Positions 1 through 8,647 of a stretch of DNA of 64,000 nt are shown here, one piece after another (positions within the stretch are counted from its first letter, which is position 1; each line of letters begins with the position of its first letter). This stretch comes from Legionella maioricensis (GTDB taxonomy: Bacteria; Pseudomonadota; Gammaproteobacteria; Legionellales; Legionellaceae). Both the position numbers and the translations under genes were made by a program. The stretch is taken from NCBI RefSeq assembly GCF_023618015.1, contig NZ_JAJKBJ010000014.1, forward strand, positions 1 through 64,000, in the 5' to 3' direction. The notes under the pieces are model-generated. The model was given only the letters and a program-made list of their open reading frames with translations, made no database searches and was not told the origin of the DNA.

Positions 1-100
1 GGGATGACGTAGATAAGTTCGGGATGACGTAGATAAGTTCGGGACGATGTAGATAAGTTCGGGACGATGTAGATAAGTTCGGGATGACGTAGGGTGTTCA
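1..100. repeat. Tandem array of 20-bp units
   Basis: Five consecutive 20-bp units fill the first 100 bases. Units 1, 2 and 5 begin GGGATGACGTAG, and units 3 and 4 carry GGGACGATGTAG. The unit contains the outer end (TTCGGGATGACG) of the palindromic repeat seen at 10378-10533 and 24778-24861. The array looks like a local expansion of that repeat end. It may continue upstream of the window. Bases 101-268 hold no gene I can support. Confidence 0.9.
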
Positions 101-268
101 GGATGAGGTGCTTTGGGCGTTTGAGCTACTTTAAGCGAAAGTGATTTGACTTAGAAAAAAATCGTACATAAACTAAACATATTATCAATACAAAAGTTCA
201 TAGGTAATCAGGAAATAAGATCACATGACGCAGTTATTTTATTGTGAGTTAAAACAAAGGACTGCAAA

Positions 269-3208
269 ATGTATGTGGCAAAAGAAAATCAAAAAAAAAT
301 AATCACAATTTGCATCGTAATTTTTCTTGCTACTGTTTCTATAATCACCGGAAAAACACTTGCAAATACGGTTATTCTAACATTTTATCCTACCTGGATT
401 TTACCCTATTTTTATTTTGCTTTAGCAATATCAACGATGATTACCACCGTAATTTCCAGTAAATACCTGAAAAAATCGGAAAAAAAATTTTCCATCATTT
501 TCAAAATTATTGTTCTTTGTTCATTGCTGGTTTTTATTCCAACCCTGAATAGTGGATGGTTGATAGCGCCTTTTTGTATTTCTATTTTACTATTAACCTA
601 TACTTCTGTTATTTCACTCATTGCTTGGAATTATGCTTCAGATATTTTTGATATCCAGGAGTTCAAGAAATTTAGCAAAGCAATGCAGGTATCTTCTACC
701 AGCGGAGCTATTGCGGCGGGATTGTTGGTCGGAACGCTTTCTGAAAAGTACAGCTCGTCTAAACTGTTGGGATTAATTTTTCTCGTTGAATTAATGAGCC
801 TGTTTTTTATAAAGCCACTTGCAAAATATGCTGCTTTACGTGTATCTGCTACTCAAAATAATTTAGTCCTTTCCTCTTCAATTAAACAAAGTTCTATATT
901 TAAATATTTGGCATTAATAACATTTACTTCACTGATTGTTGCCACCCTTATTGATTACAATTTAAAGTTAGAGTTAGTGGCTGATATAGACAAAGAAAAA
1001 ATCGCCCATATTCTCAGTATTATTTTTGTGATCAGTACAACATGTATATTAATAGTTCAATTCTTTCTCCTGGATTACTTCTTTCGCGTTCTGGGTAGCA
1101 AGAAAATCATCATTATTTACCCCATAGCGATATTAATTGCAGCCCTCGTGACGGTGTTTCATTTTAATTTTATCTCTATGGCGGTTTTGTTTATCATCAA
1201 TGATGTATTTGCATATACCACATCTTCTTTATCTAGAAATCTATATCTTAATGTTTTACCGCAGGCGATGAGACTTCTGGATAGGCTAAAATTGAATGGC
1301 ACGATTACGCCTTTGGCTATGATGAGTTCGTCGCTCATTGTTTTTTGTATCACTTACCTAAGACATAAATCGATGCTGGCTTTGGTATTGGTTATTCTCA
1401 TCTGTATCTATTCACTTTTTTTAGCAAGAATTCTAATTAATCAATATCGTATCCAACTAAGTCAATCAGTTTATTTGCGTCGCTTTAATCGTGATTTAAT
1501 CAATATGTCTCCTGTAGATAATAAAGACATGGACGATTCGATAAAACAGGCATTAAATTACCCGGATCCTGAGGCAGTTCTTTTTGGTTTACAACTGTTG
1601 TCTAATTATAATTCCTTAAATTTACCTGATTCGTTAATTGATTTATTAACTGGAGATAATCCTGCCATTGTACGAGAGGTCGCTCGAATATTAGCTAGTC
1701 GTAGAAACCAACAGCAATTTAAGAAAGCAGGGCAGATTGCCTTTTTAAAATCACAAGACGAAGAAACAAAATGGTATCTTGCTCTTTATTTAATTGAATC
1801 GGATGACGAGTATTTTCTCTTTGACACGATGAATAAAGCAATAAATAACACAGGTGTGTCATTAGCAATATGGTGTTTAATTAATGTTAAGCAAGGCGAT
1901 CTGGAGCAACAAATTAGGGCTCTGCACTCTCTTTTGCAAATGCTTCACTCTCAAGATATTGAACAAAAGAAATGGTTTTTATATGTATTAAACGAAATTA
2001 CCATGCTCCAGAAAGAAAAGTATTTAATTCAATTTATTAATCAGGACAGTTCCACTTTACAAATTTTAGCTTTGCAGCAAGTAGGGCCTAATCCAAGTGA
2101 TAATTTATTAGCGTTCATGGTTGACCATTTGGGAGAGCCTAATATTTCCTATGTGCTGAATGCTTGTTTTATTGAAATTGGCGATAGAGTAATTGACCCA
2201 ATAGAGAGTAAATTTAAAAAAGCGACCGCTTATACTATTAAAATGTCTTGTGTTAGAGCTTTGAGCAGTTTAACCGGTAGTAAAGCTGAGATTTGTCTCA
2301 TGAATCTGTTATCTACCAGCCAGGACGTGGTAATTAATACGGTGATAGCAAAATACATTGCGTATCGAGGCGTCAAAATTAAAATTAGCCAAGAATTGAT
2401 TAATTTTTTAATTGAGAAAATGAAAATCGAAGTAGAGTTCTATTCCCAATTATCGGCACAATTAAGCCGTTATAAAAATCCATTAATTCAAGAGGAAATC
2501 AATTCTCGCCGTCTGTTTATTAAGAAAAGAGTACTCTATTATACAGCGGCTGTGATTGGTTCTCTTGATATATTGAATAGTATCCCTTTATTAACTTCAT
2601 TCCGTCCGGATAAAAATCAACAAGCGATTGCCCTTGAGTTAATTGATTCCACGATTGAAAATAGAAAAATTGTTCTGTTTTTAATGGCATTATTTTTAGA
2701 GGATAAAAGAAAAGACTTTACAACAAACCTGCCAATGGATGATCCTTGGTTGAGTAAATACATTCAAGATATTGAGAGTAAGAATATGGATTTAATTTAT
2801 ATGCTCACCAGATTAAGAAAAATTGATTTATTCAAAAATCTGGCTGCTGAAACATTGCAAGTACTGGCCGAATGTTGCTCATCAAAAGATATGGCCAGTG
2901 GTGAAATTATTTTCAACGAAGGCGATGCTGGCGATGGATTGTATATTATTGATTCCGGTGAGGTCAGTGTTACCAAAAATGGAGTTTTAATCTCCAAATT
3001 ATCTGAAGGAGCATATTTCGGTGAATTGGCTTTATTAGCGGATATACCAAGGTTTGCCACAATAACCGCGCTCTCTGAAGGGGGACTCTTTTTTATTAAC
3101 AAACAAGACTTCGATAAAATCACCGATGAGATACCTGAGATTATGAAAAGCATAAACAAACAGGTGATTAACTACCTTATAGCCAATGCAGAACAAGAAG
3201 GGATTTAA
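269..3208 (+). CDS. Nucleotide-translocase-like membrane protein with HEAT-like and cyclic-nucleotide-binding domains
   Basis: 979 residues in three parts. Residues 8-430 carry about ten to twelve hydrophobic segments and resemble the TLC/Npt-type ATP/ADP translocase fold of the major facilitator superfamily. Residues 450-840 are helical and read as HEAT-like repeats. Residues 851-960 form a cyclic-nucleotide-binding domain with a textbook phosphate-binding cassette (FGELALLADIPRFAT, from F917, with E919 and R928). The sequence shows the architecture directly. Nucleotide transport is inferred from fold resemblance, and the binding domain suggests that cAMP or cGMP gates or modulates the membrane part. 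The ATG follows AAAGGA with about 7 bases between. The gene stands alone, with repeats on both sides. It could instead be a non-transporting membrane sensor. Confidence 0.75.
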   Translation: MYVAKENQKKIITICIVIFLATVSIITGKTLANTVILTFYPTWILPYFYFALAISTMITTVISSKYLKKSEKKFSIIFKIIVLCSLLVFIPTLNSGWLIAPFCISILLLTYTSVISLIAWNYASDIFDIQEFKKFSKAMQVSSTSGAIAAGLLVGTLSEKYSSSKLLGLIFLVELMSLFFIKPLAKYAALRVSATQNNLVLSSSIKQSSIFKYLALITFTSLIVATLIDYNLKLELVADIDKEKIAHILSIIFVISTTCILIVQFFLLDYFFRVLGSKKIIIIYPIAILIAALVTVFHFNFISMAVLFIINDVFAYTTSSLSRNLYLNVLPQAMRLLDRLKLNGTITPLAMMSSSLIVFCITYLRHKSMLALVLVILICIYSLFLARILINQYRIQLSQSVYLRRFNRDLINMSPVDNKDMDDSIKQALNYPDPEAVLFGLQLLSNYNSLNLPDSLIDLLTGDNPAIVREVARILASRRNQQQFKKAGQIAFLKSQDEETKWYLALYLIESDDEYFLFDTMNKAINNTGVSLAIWCLINVKQGDLEQQIRALHSLLQMLHSQDIEQKKWFLYVLNEITMLQKEKYLIQFINQDSSTLQILALQQVGPNPSDNLLAFMVDHLGEPNISYVLNACFIEIGDRVIDPIESKFKKATAYTIKMSCVRALSSLTGSKAEICLMNLLSTSQDVVINTVIAKYIAYRGVKIKISQELINFLIEKMKIEVEFYSQLSAQLSRYKNPLIQEEINSRRLFIKKRVLYYTAAVIGSLDILNSIPLLTSFRPDKNQQAIALELIDSTIENRKIVLFLMALFLEDKRKDFTTNLPMDDPWLSKYIQDIESKNMDLIYMLTRLRKIDLFKNLAAETLQVLAECCSSKDMASGEIIFNEGDAGDGLYIIDSGEVSVTKNGVLISKLSEGAYFGELALLADIPRFATITALSEGGLFFINKQDFDKITDEIPEIMKSINKQVINYLIANAEQEGI

Positions 3209-3263
3209 CAACGGAGTTGTAATCTTTTAGAGCCGGTTATTTATTAAAATAACATATCCCGAT

Positions 3264-3354
3264 ATTCGTCCTCGCGAGCGGAGTGAAGCAATTGTACAGA
3301 ATTCTAATGAAATATCGTTTTGGATTGCTTCGCCAAGGCTCGCTACGACGGAAT
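3264..3354. repeat. Degenerate inverted repeat
   Basis: Two diverged arms face each other. The left arm contains GAGTGAAGCAATT and the right arm TTGGATTGCTTCG, and the outer ends read ATTCGTC and GACGGAAT. This is a worn copy of an extragenic palindrome of the GAAGCAAT type. It fills most of the gap between the translocase-like gene and the Cys-rich gene. Confidence 0.6.
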
Positions 3355-3418
3355 TGAATACTCCATGAACAGTTGCAGATTTAAGACACTGATCAGGTTT
3401 ACCCCCAACTTAGCTTGG

Positions 3419-3450
3419 GTACTGAACGGACATTACTGTCCCTTCAGTAC
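3419..3450 (-). terminator. Hairpin at the 3' end of the Cys-rich gene
   Basis: GTACTGAA (3419-3426) pairs with TTCAGTAC (3443-3450), and GGAC pairs with GTCC inside. The hairpin overlaps the last codons and stop of the minus-strand gene. A second small stem (ACCC/GGGT) follows on the minus strand. No T-run follows, so a role in termination is uncertain. Confidence 0.4.
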
Positions 3451-3966
3451 CTTGATTGGAAAAGGGGGTAATTCGGTATGGGTCTTTAAAAAGGCGGTGA
3501 TTTGATTCACATCATTAACTGTAGTTGAAGAATAAATTTTACTGGTGCATGAAGTTTTATGATGGCTATCTGGGATGATCACATAATTACCCTTGTTTTT
3601 CACTAAGGAACAAATACAGGATGCTTTGCTCGGATCATTGGGATTAACCACACAAGGACTGTCTAAACAAAATGCCCAGAATCGATCATTGGCACAACTT
3701 TTATAGGCTTTTATGGGGAAGTAGCGAGAGCTAACTACTTGTCCTGCTTTTGTTTTGATGATGCCGGTGCATGGTTTAGTTCCTGCAGAATAGCCCGTTT
3801 TGACCTTACAAGCACAGGTTGCAAAGCCTGCTTTGCCTGGTAAGGGCTGGCAAACTGCCGTGGTACATAAGGCATAAGTGCTTCTACATACGGTAAAATC
3901 AGATGCTGAGGCATGTGAGTTGAAATGAATGCACAGCAGTAAAAAAGTAATTAGAATTTTTTTCAA
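3433..3966 (-). CDS. Secreted cysteine-rich protein with a duplicated Cys module
   Basis: 177 residues, family not recognised. I place the start at a TTG (3966-3964) because GGAG lies 8 bases upstream and the product then begins with a clean signal peptide (KKILITFLLLCIHF, predicted cut near SHASA). The longer upstream reading would overlap the flavoprotein gene and bury the signal. The mature part has 12 cysteines in two modules with one pattern, C-x(6 or 8)-C-x4-C-x11-C-x-C-x(12 or 20)-C. This suggests an internal duplication and disulfide-bonded folding outside the cytoplasm. Export is well supported. The function is unknown. Confidence 0.75.
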   Translation of the reverse strand: MKKILITFLLLCIHFNSHASASDFTVCRSTYALCTTAVCQPLPGKAGFATCACKVKTGYSAGTKPCTGIIKTKAGQVVSSRYFPIKAYKSCANDRFWAFCLDSPCVVNPNDPSKASCICSLVKNKGNYVIIPDSHHKTSCTSKIYSSTTVNDVNQITAFLKTHTELPPFPIKVLKGQ

Positions 3967-4040
3967 TTTTGAAACTCCGTGTAATTCTTGATTTTCCGGA
4001 AAGTGTAACATACCCAAATAGAGTGTTTTAACTAAAATAT

Positions 4041-5222
4041 TTATACTACCTGGCCTGCAGCCCAACCAGAGGACCACGCCCATTGAAAATTATATCCGCC
4101 TAACCAACCGGTAACATCTAAAGCCTCTCCAATAAAAAAAAGTCCGGGTACCTCATTCGCTTCCATGGTCTTTGATGAAATCGCATTGCAATCGACGCCA
4201 CCTATGGTTACTTCCGCAGTGCGATAGCCTTCAGTCCCATTCGGTTTTACCGCCCAGGCATGCATTTGGTGAGCGATAGTTTCTATATCGCGGTTTGAAA
4301 TTTCTGCAAGTTTTTTTTCTGCCAGATTTTTGGGAATAAATACTTCTATGACCCGTTTGGGTAAATAGAGGGAGAGGATGGAACTTAATTGTTTTTGAGG
4401 CATATCCATACGGGCTTCTTTTAATTCTTGCAGAAGGTTTTGTTCCGGTAAAAAATTAATATTAATTACTTCTCCGGGCTGCCAATACGAGGACAATTGT
4501 AAGATTGCCGGACCACTTAACCCCCGATGAGTAAATAATATATTCTCGCGAAATTGGTTTCGTTCATTTTGAACATGGCTATCAATACTAATACCCGACA
4601 GTCCGGAAAGTTTTTCTTTTTCAATGACATCTAAAGTCAATGGTACAAGACCTGCTCGGGTTGGCCAGACTTTTATTCCAAATTGTTCGGCTACCTTATA
4701 AGCGAAAGGACTGGCCCCCATGGTGGGAATGGACAGACCTCCAGTGGCAATTACCAATGATTTGCAGCGAAACTTGCCTTTGCTGCTGTAAATTTTAAAC
4801 TGTTGATCCTCAGTGCGTTGAATTTTTTCGATGGAGGTGTTGAGATGAATTAATGCACCTCCTAGATGACATTCGGCAACCAGCATATCCACTATATCTT
4901 TTGATTTGTTATCACAAAATAATTGACCTAATGTTTTTTCATGAAATGGAATAGCATATTTTTTTACCAGCTCAATGAAGTCCCATTGAGTATAACGGGT
5001 TAACGCTGATTTAAAAAAATGAGGATTATGAGAAAAGTATTTGCTTGGTTCAATGTAATAGTTGGTAAAATTACAGCGACCCCCGCCGGACATAAGAATC
5101 TTTTTTCCTACTTTGTTCGCATGATCCAAAATGAGAACTTTACGACGGCGTTTACTGGCCTCAATAGCGCACATCAAACCGGCAGCACCAGCTCCAATAA
5201 CAATAACATCAATTTGTTCCAT
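4041..5222 (-). CDS. HI0933/BaiN-family NAD(P)/FAD-dependent oxidoreductase
   Basis: 393 residues, the normal length for the HI0933 (YhiN/BaiN) flavoprotein family. The N-terminus has the FAD-binding Rossmann motif (VIVIGAGAAGLMCA, residues 7-20), followed by the family signature GKKILMSGGGRCNFTN around residue 40. Near the C-terminus GLFFIGEALDVTGWLGGYN is the second FAD contact typical of the family. The protein is soluble and cytoplasmic, and no substrate can be read from the sequence. Members are usually annotated as flavoproteins of unknown specificity. It ends 74 bases before the Cys-rich gene start on the same strand, so the two could be co-transcribed. Confidence 0.93.
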   Translation of the reverse strand: MEQIDVIVIGAGAAGLMCAIEASKRRRKVLILDHANKVGKKILMSGGGRCNFTNYYIEPSKYFSHNPHFFKSALTRYTQWDFIELVKKYAIPFHEKTLGQLFCDNKSKDIVDMLVAECHLGGALIHLNTSIEKIQRTEDQQFKIYSSKGKFRCKSLVIATGGLSIPTMGASPFAYKVAEQFGIKVWPTRAGLVPLTLDVIEKEKLSGLSGISIDSHVQNERNQFRENILFTHRGLSGPAILQLSSYWQPGEVININFLPEQNLLQELKEARMDMPQKQLSSILSLYLPKRVIEVFIPKNLAEKKLAEISNRDIETIAHQMHAWAVKPNGTEGYRTAEVTIGGVDCNAISSKTMEANEVPGLFFIGEALDVTGWLGGYNFQWAWSSGWAAGQVV

Positions 5223-5392
5223 ATCTCATAAAACTCTTAAAAGGGCTGCAGGAAGCTAGGTTGTAAGGGTAAACTAAAACGATAAAGATTTAAATGGGCC
5301 TTCTTTTTGTAGGTTCAGGTTCTTGAGGTATTTCTTATTATATTATTATTAATTCAATAAGTTGATATTATAGCCACTTTGGTTGATTTGTA

Positions 5393-5421
5393 TTGACTTT
5401 TATGTAGATAATTTGTACAAT
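5393..5421 (+). promoter_or_regulatory. Sigma70-type promoter of first paralog
   Basis: TTGACT (5393-5398), a 17-base spacer, then TACAAT (5416-5421), 34 bases before the ATG of the next gene. An equivalent promoter lies in the same place before the second paralog. Confidence 0.75.
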
Positions 5422-5455
5422 TTGTTATTCATTAACAACTTATTGAAGAGTACAA

Positions 5456-6655
5456 ATGACTTATCTTAAGCGTCTTTTTGCGATGTTATTGGGTATTACC
5501 GTATTACCTGCTCGAGCAATTTATTACGGTTTAGAGTTTGGAGTCGTTGCACTCTTTACTGGATTTACAATATTGTTCGCAGCACCTGTTGTAGCTGCTT
5601 ATCTGCTTCATAGCATCGGTATTTCATGGTCTTTGAATCTTTTCCTGAGCCTTTTTTTAGCTATTCCAACTGCGGTTGTCGTGGTTCCTGTCGGTCTTGC
5701 TGTTGCTGCATTTTACATGATTGCTACCACCATCGTTGATGTCTTTAAGATGGCCTGGCTTGGTTTAGAAAATGGTTTAGTTGATGGTTTGGACGGTTTT
5801 CGGCGCACATGGAATAACCAAAACTCTCCTGTGCAGCGTGTTTCCAGTGCTATTTCCAATGCTGTTAGAGCTTATTCCCATAGAATGGAGAGCGTTGCAG
5901 ATCAAATGAATAATGAAGATGATTATAATTTAATGGCCTTCGTTGATGTGCCAAAACAACCACATGAAGTTCCTGATATGCAGGAAGAACCAATATCGGA
6001 TTCAGAGGCAAATTTACTAACCGCTGAGGAAATAAAAGCAGCAGAGGAATTGATTAATGAGTTTTCAACTTTAAATATTGCTTTAGCTCCAAGGCTAAAA
6101 GAGCAAGTAAATTTACTTTCGGTGAGAACGGCAAGATATAAGGACTTGTCCAGCCTTTTGGATTCAGTCAAGAAAGCATTAATTGCCAATGATCTATCTG
6201 AAGTTGAAGATCAACTCGTATATATGGATGTCACCACTCCTATTCTTTTGGTTAAGCAATATCAAACTCCTGATAACAATTGGCATAGTGTTCCTGCTAA
6301 TAGTTATGTTGGGGATCACGATAATTTTTATCAGGCAGTAAGAGAAAATGCCAGACATCCGTTGAACAGGGACTATGTGGCCAATCCCACTGCATATGAG
6401 GGGCTGCCTACCCGTTATCGATGGCATTACCTTACCGCTAATGCTTGTTCTGCACAAGAATTGCATGAAGGGAGTGAAGAAATTCGTACTTTATTAGAAA
6501 CCCTGCCTGAGCAATTAACAGCAGCGAAACAAAAAGCCTCTAGCCCAGGCTCTTCTCCTCATGCTCTGTTTAGTACTGTTTCTTTACCACAGGTACCCAC
6601 GGTTAATGAGGATTTATTCCTTCAACCGCCGCGAGAAGCGAGTCTGTTAGGGTAA
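5456..6655 (+). CDS. Membrane-anchored protein, paralog 1 of a tandem pair
   Basis: 399 residues, family not recognised. The first 90 residues are strongly hydrophobic, with two or three membrane segments (LFAMLLGITVLPARAI onward). A conserved cytosolic-looking stretch follows (VDVFKMAWLGL, then VDGLDGFRRTWNNQ), and then a helical soluble domain. The next gene is a clear paralog: both share VFKMAW, GLDGFRR, KQYQTPDN, WHSVPANSYV and a C-terminal LLxTLPxQL...SSPGS block. The ATG lies 34 bases after a strong promoter. The two genes have separate promoters, so this looks like a whole-unit duplication. Membrane targeting with a large soluble tail would suit a host-acting or envelope protein, but the sequence does not decide this. 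Confidence 0.85.
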   Translation: MTYLKRLFAMLLGITVLPARAIYYGLEFGVVALFTGFTILFAAPVVAAYLLHSIGISWSLNLFLSLFLAIPTAVVVVPVGLAVAAFYMIATTIVDVFKMAWLGLENGLVDGLDGFRRTWNNQNSPVQRVSSAISNAVRAYSHRMESVADQMNNEDDYNLMAFVDVPKQPHEVPDMQEEPISDSEANLLTAEEIKAAEELINEFSTLNIALAPRLKEQVNLLSVRTARYKDLSSLLDSVKKALIANDLSEVEDQLVYMDVTTPILLVKQYQTPDNNWHSVPANSYVGDHDNFYQAVRENARHPLNRDYVANPTAYEGLPTRYRWHYLTANACSAQELHEGSEEIRTLLETLPEQLTAAKQKASSPGSSPHALFSTVSLPQVPTVNEDLFLQPPREASLLG

Positions 6656-6776
6656 CTAGATGGATAATGATTTAAATGAGCCCGATTTTTGTAGGTGGAT
6701 ACTCCTGACTCAATTTTTATTTGCGCTGAATAAATAATCAAAAAGTTCAGATAATAAATTGTGGGCTTGATTTATC

Positions 6777-6805
6777 TTGATTGTTATGCGAATTTTTTGT
6801 ACAAT
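6777..6805 (+). promoter_or_regulatory. Sigma70-type promoter of second paralog
   Basis: TTGATT (6777-6782), a 17-base spacer, then TACAAT (6800-6805), again 33 bases before the ATG. The surrounding roughly 170 bases also resemble the leader of the first paralog, for example GATTTAAATG and TTTTTGTAGGT. Confidence 0.75.
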
Positions 6806-6838
6806 TAGTTTTCCTAAACTACTTTTTGAAGTGTAGAA

Positions 6839-8026
6839 ATGAATTATCTTAAGCGTCTTTTAGCTATGTTATTGGGTGTTACCGTATTACCTGCCCGAGC
6901 AATTTATCACGGTTTTGAGTTCGGAGTCGCGGCACTCGCCATTGGTGCTGCTGCCTTGCTGGGAGTGCCTGTTTTTGTTGCTTATTTTCTTCGCGCAATG
7001 AGAGCTGCGTGGCCTCTGAATGTTCTTCTGACCACTTTAGCGATTCCTGCTACGGCTGTAGTGGTTGCTCTTGGTCTTGCTTTTGCTGTACCTTACATCA
7101 TTTATACCACTGCCGTTGATGTCTTTAAAATGGCGTGGTCGGGTTTAAAGAGCGGTTTTGTTGATGGCTTGGATGGTTTTCGACGCATATGGAATAATCA
7201 ACGCTCGCCAGTAGAGCGAATTTCCAATTATGTAAGAGCCTATTACAATGGGGTTAGCGTAGAAAATCAAATTAATAATGAGGATGCTTTCAATGCGCTG
7301 CAAATGAATCTTGTTGATGTGCCACGCCAGCCACTTGAGGTTCCTGATCTGCAAAGTCCGCTCTTACATCACACAGATTTACTAACTCGCGATGAAATAA
7401 ACGCAGCCGAACAGCTACTAAAGGATGTTGCAACAATAGGCATTCCTTTATCACCAGACCTAAAAGGAAAAGTACAGCTGTTTTCCACGAAAAAAACAAA
7501 TTACCAGGACTTGTTAACTCGCATGGAGTTAGTGCAGGACGCCTTACTTAACGATAATCCGTCTGCTATTAATGATGAATTAATGTCGATGGAAATTACT
7601 ACTCCTCTTATTATCTTTAAGCAATATCAAACTCCTGATAACGTCTGGCATAGTGTGCCTGCAAATAGTTATGTAACGGATAGAGAGAATTTGCTCACTT
7701 GGCTAAGAGAAAAATCTACTCATCCTCTTAATAATGATGTCATAATGAGTCCTCCTCCTTATGAAGGAATGCCTACACGTTATAAATGGGATGTACTTAC
7801 TACTAAAAATTGTTTTTTAGCACTGGAATTACAGGAAGGGGCTGCAACAATTCGCGATCTATTAAGTACTTTACCTGCTCAATTAGTAGCAGCGAAACAA
7901 AATCCTTCTAGTCCGGGTTCCACTCCTCAGACGCTTTTCCGAACTGATTCATCAGCGATAGGTCAAAAACCACAAGTTGATGAGCAGCTTAACCCCCTTA
8001 CTGAGCAAGACGCTCTCGTTTTTTAA
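6839..8026 (+). CDS. Membrane-anchored protein, paralog 2 of a tandem pair
   Basis: 395 residues, aligning with the preceding gene along its whole length. The hydrophobic N-terminal region (residues 1-90) and the blocks VDVFKMAWSGL, VDGLDGFRRIWNNQ, FKQYQTPDN and WHSVPANSYV are conserved. The middle (residues 150-210) and the extreme C-terminus have diverged, which suggests the duplication is not recent and that both copies are under selection. It has its own promoter and a downstream hairpin terminator, so it is a monocistronic unit. The function is unknown. Confidence 0.85.
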   Translation: MNYLKRLLAMLLGVTVLPARAIYHGFEFGVAALAIGAAALLGVPVFVAYFLRAMRAAWPLNVLLTTLAIPATAVVVALGLAFAVPYIIYTTAVDVFKMAWSGLKSGFVDGLDGFRRIWNNQRSPVERISNYVRAYYNGVSVENQINNEDAFNALQMNLVDVPRQPLEVPDLQSPLLHHTDLLTRDEINAAEQLLKDVATIGIPLSPDLKGKVQLFSTKKTNYQDLLTRMELVQDALLNDNPSAINDELMSMEITTPLIIFKQYQTPDNVWHSVPANSYVTDRENLLTWLREKSTHPLNNDVIMSPPPYEGMPTRYKWDVLTTKNCFLALELQEGAATIRDLLSTLPAQLVAAKQNPSSPGSTPQTLFRTDSSAIGQKPQVDEQLNPLTEQDALVF

Positions 8027-8039
8027 GATCTTATTTGTT

Positions 8040-8078
8040 GATCTTGGCCAACCCAACAGTTGACCAAGATCTTCTTTT
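8040..8078 (+). terminator. Rho-independent terminator
   Basis: GATCTTGG (8040-8047) pairs with CCAAGATC (8064-8071). CAAC/GTTG extends the stem after one mismatch, and TTCTTTT follows. It sits 14 bases after the stop of the second paralog. Confidence 0.8.
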
Positions 8079-8103
8079 AGAGGGCGTCATCTCTTGTTGC
8101 AAT

Positions 8104-8412
8104 TTACGGAATGGGGGGGAATGGCTGTACTTGGGGATTCATTGAGAGATTTTTCGGGCTGGCGATAATAGCCATCTTTTGTTTTTTGGAAAGTTTTTTA
8201 ATCTCTCGTTCTAACTGCATTGCTAATAATTTATCATTCCTGACTAACCAGCATTGGGCCATCGCAAGAGGTTTAAAACTTCGCGTGTATTTGCAACCTC
8301 CCGTTCCATTAAGGTGTGAACGATAGCGTTTTTCAAGATTATCAGTATACCCGGTGTAATAGCTTTGGTTTTCACAAAGTAAGATATATACCCAATAATC
8401 TTTATTCTTCAC
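8104..8412 (-). CDS. GIY-YIG nuclease superfamily protein (UPF0213 type)
   Basis: 102 residues from a GTG start. I prefer this GTG (8412-8410) because AAGGA lies 8 bases upstream and because family members begin just before the conserved strand. An ATG 36 bases further up has no ribosome binding site. The GIY-YIG core is visible as WVYILLCENQ followed by YYTGYTDNLEKRYRSH, with CKYTRSFKPL after it. That is the arrangement of the short stand-alone UPF0213 proteins, whose biological role is not settled. It is convergent with the paralog pair across a terminator. Confidence 0.85.
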   Translation of the reverse strand: MKNKDYWVYILLCENQSYYTGYTDNLEKRYRSHLNGTGGCKYTRSFKPLAMAQCWLVRNDKLLAMQLEREIKKLSKKQKMAIIASPKNLSMNPQVQPFPPIP

Positions 8413-8647
8413 AATCAATATCCTTAGGGCTTGTTCCCAATAGTTCATCGGTATTTTATAGTAAAATCAATAGTTCTCCATGGTGAGCCAGTATTTCAAC
8501 GTATAGGATTGATCTAATTACTTTTTAACCTGTACAGAGAGACGAAATACCCTGCATAATAATTTGATGATAAAGACGTACTCTCTTTAATTGACGATCG
8601 TTTTCAGCAAAGACTTTATTTTTAACAATAACCCCAAAAGGATTGGC

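Noticed and set aside
1-100. Possible CRISPR array
   Set aside because: The units are directly adjacent with no spacers and derive from a dispersed palindrome.
3967-4083. N-terminal extension of the Cys-rich protein to the ATG at 4083
   Set aside because: It would overlap the flavoprotein gene end and place 39 residues before the signal peptide; the TTG at 3966 has a good ribosome binding site.
8413-8448. Upstream ATG for the GIY-YIG gene
   Set aside because: No ribosome binding site, and family members start just before the conserved core, as the GTG does.
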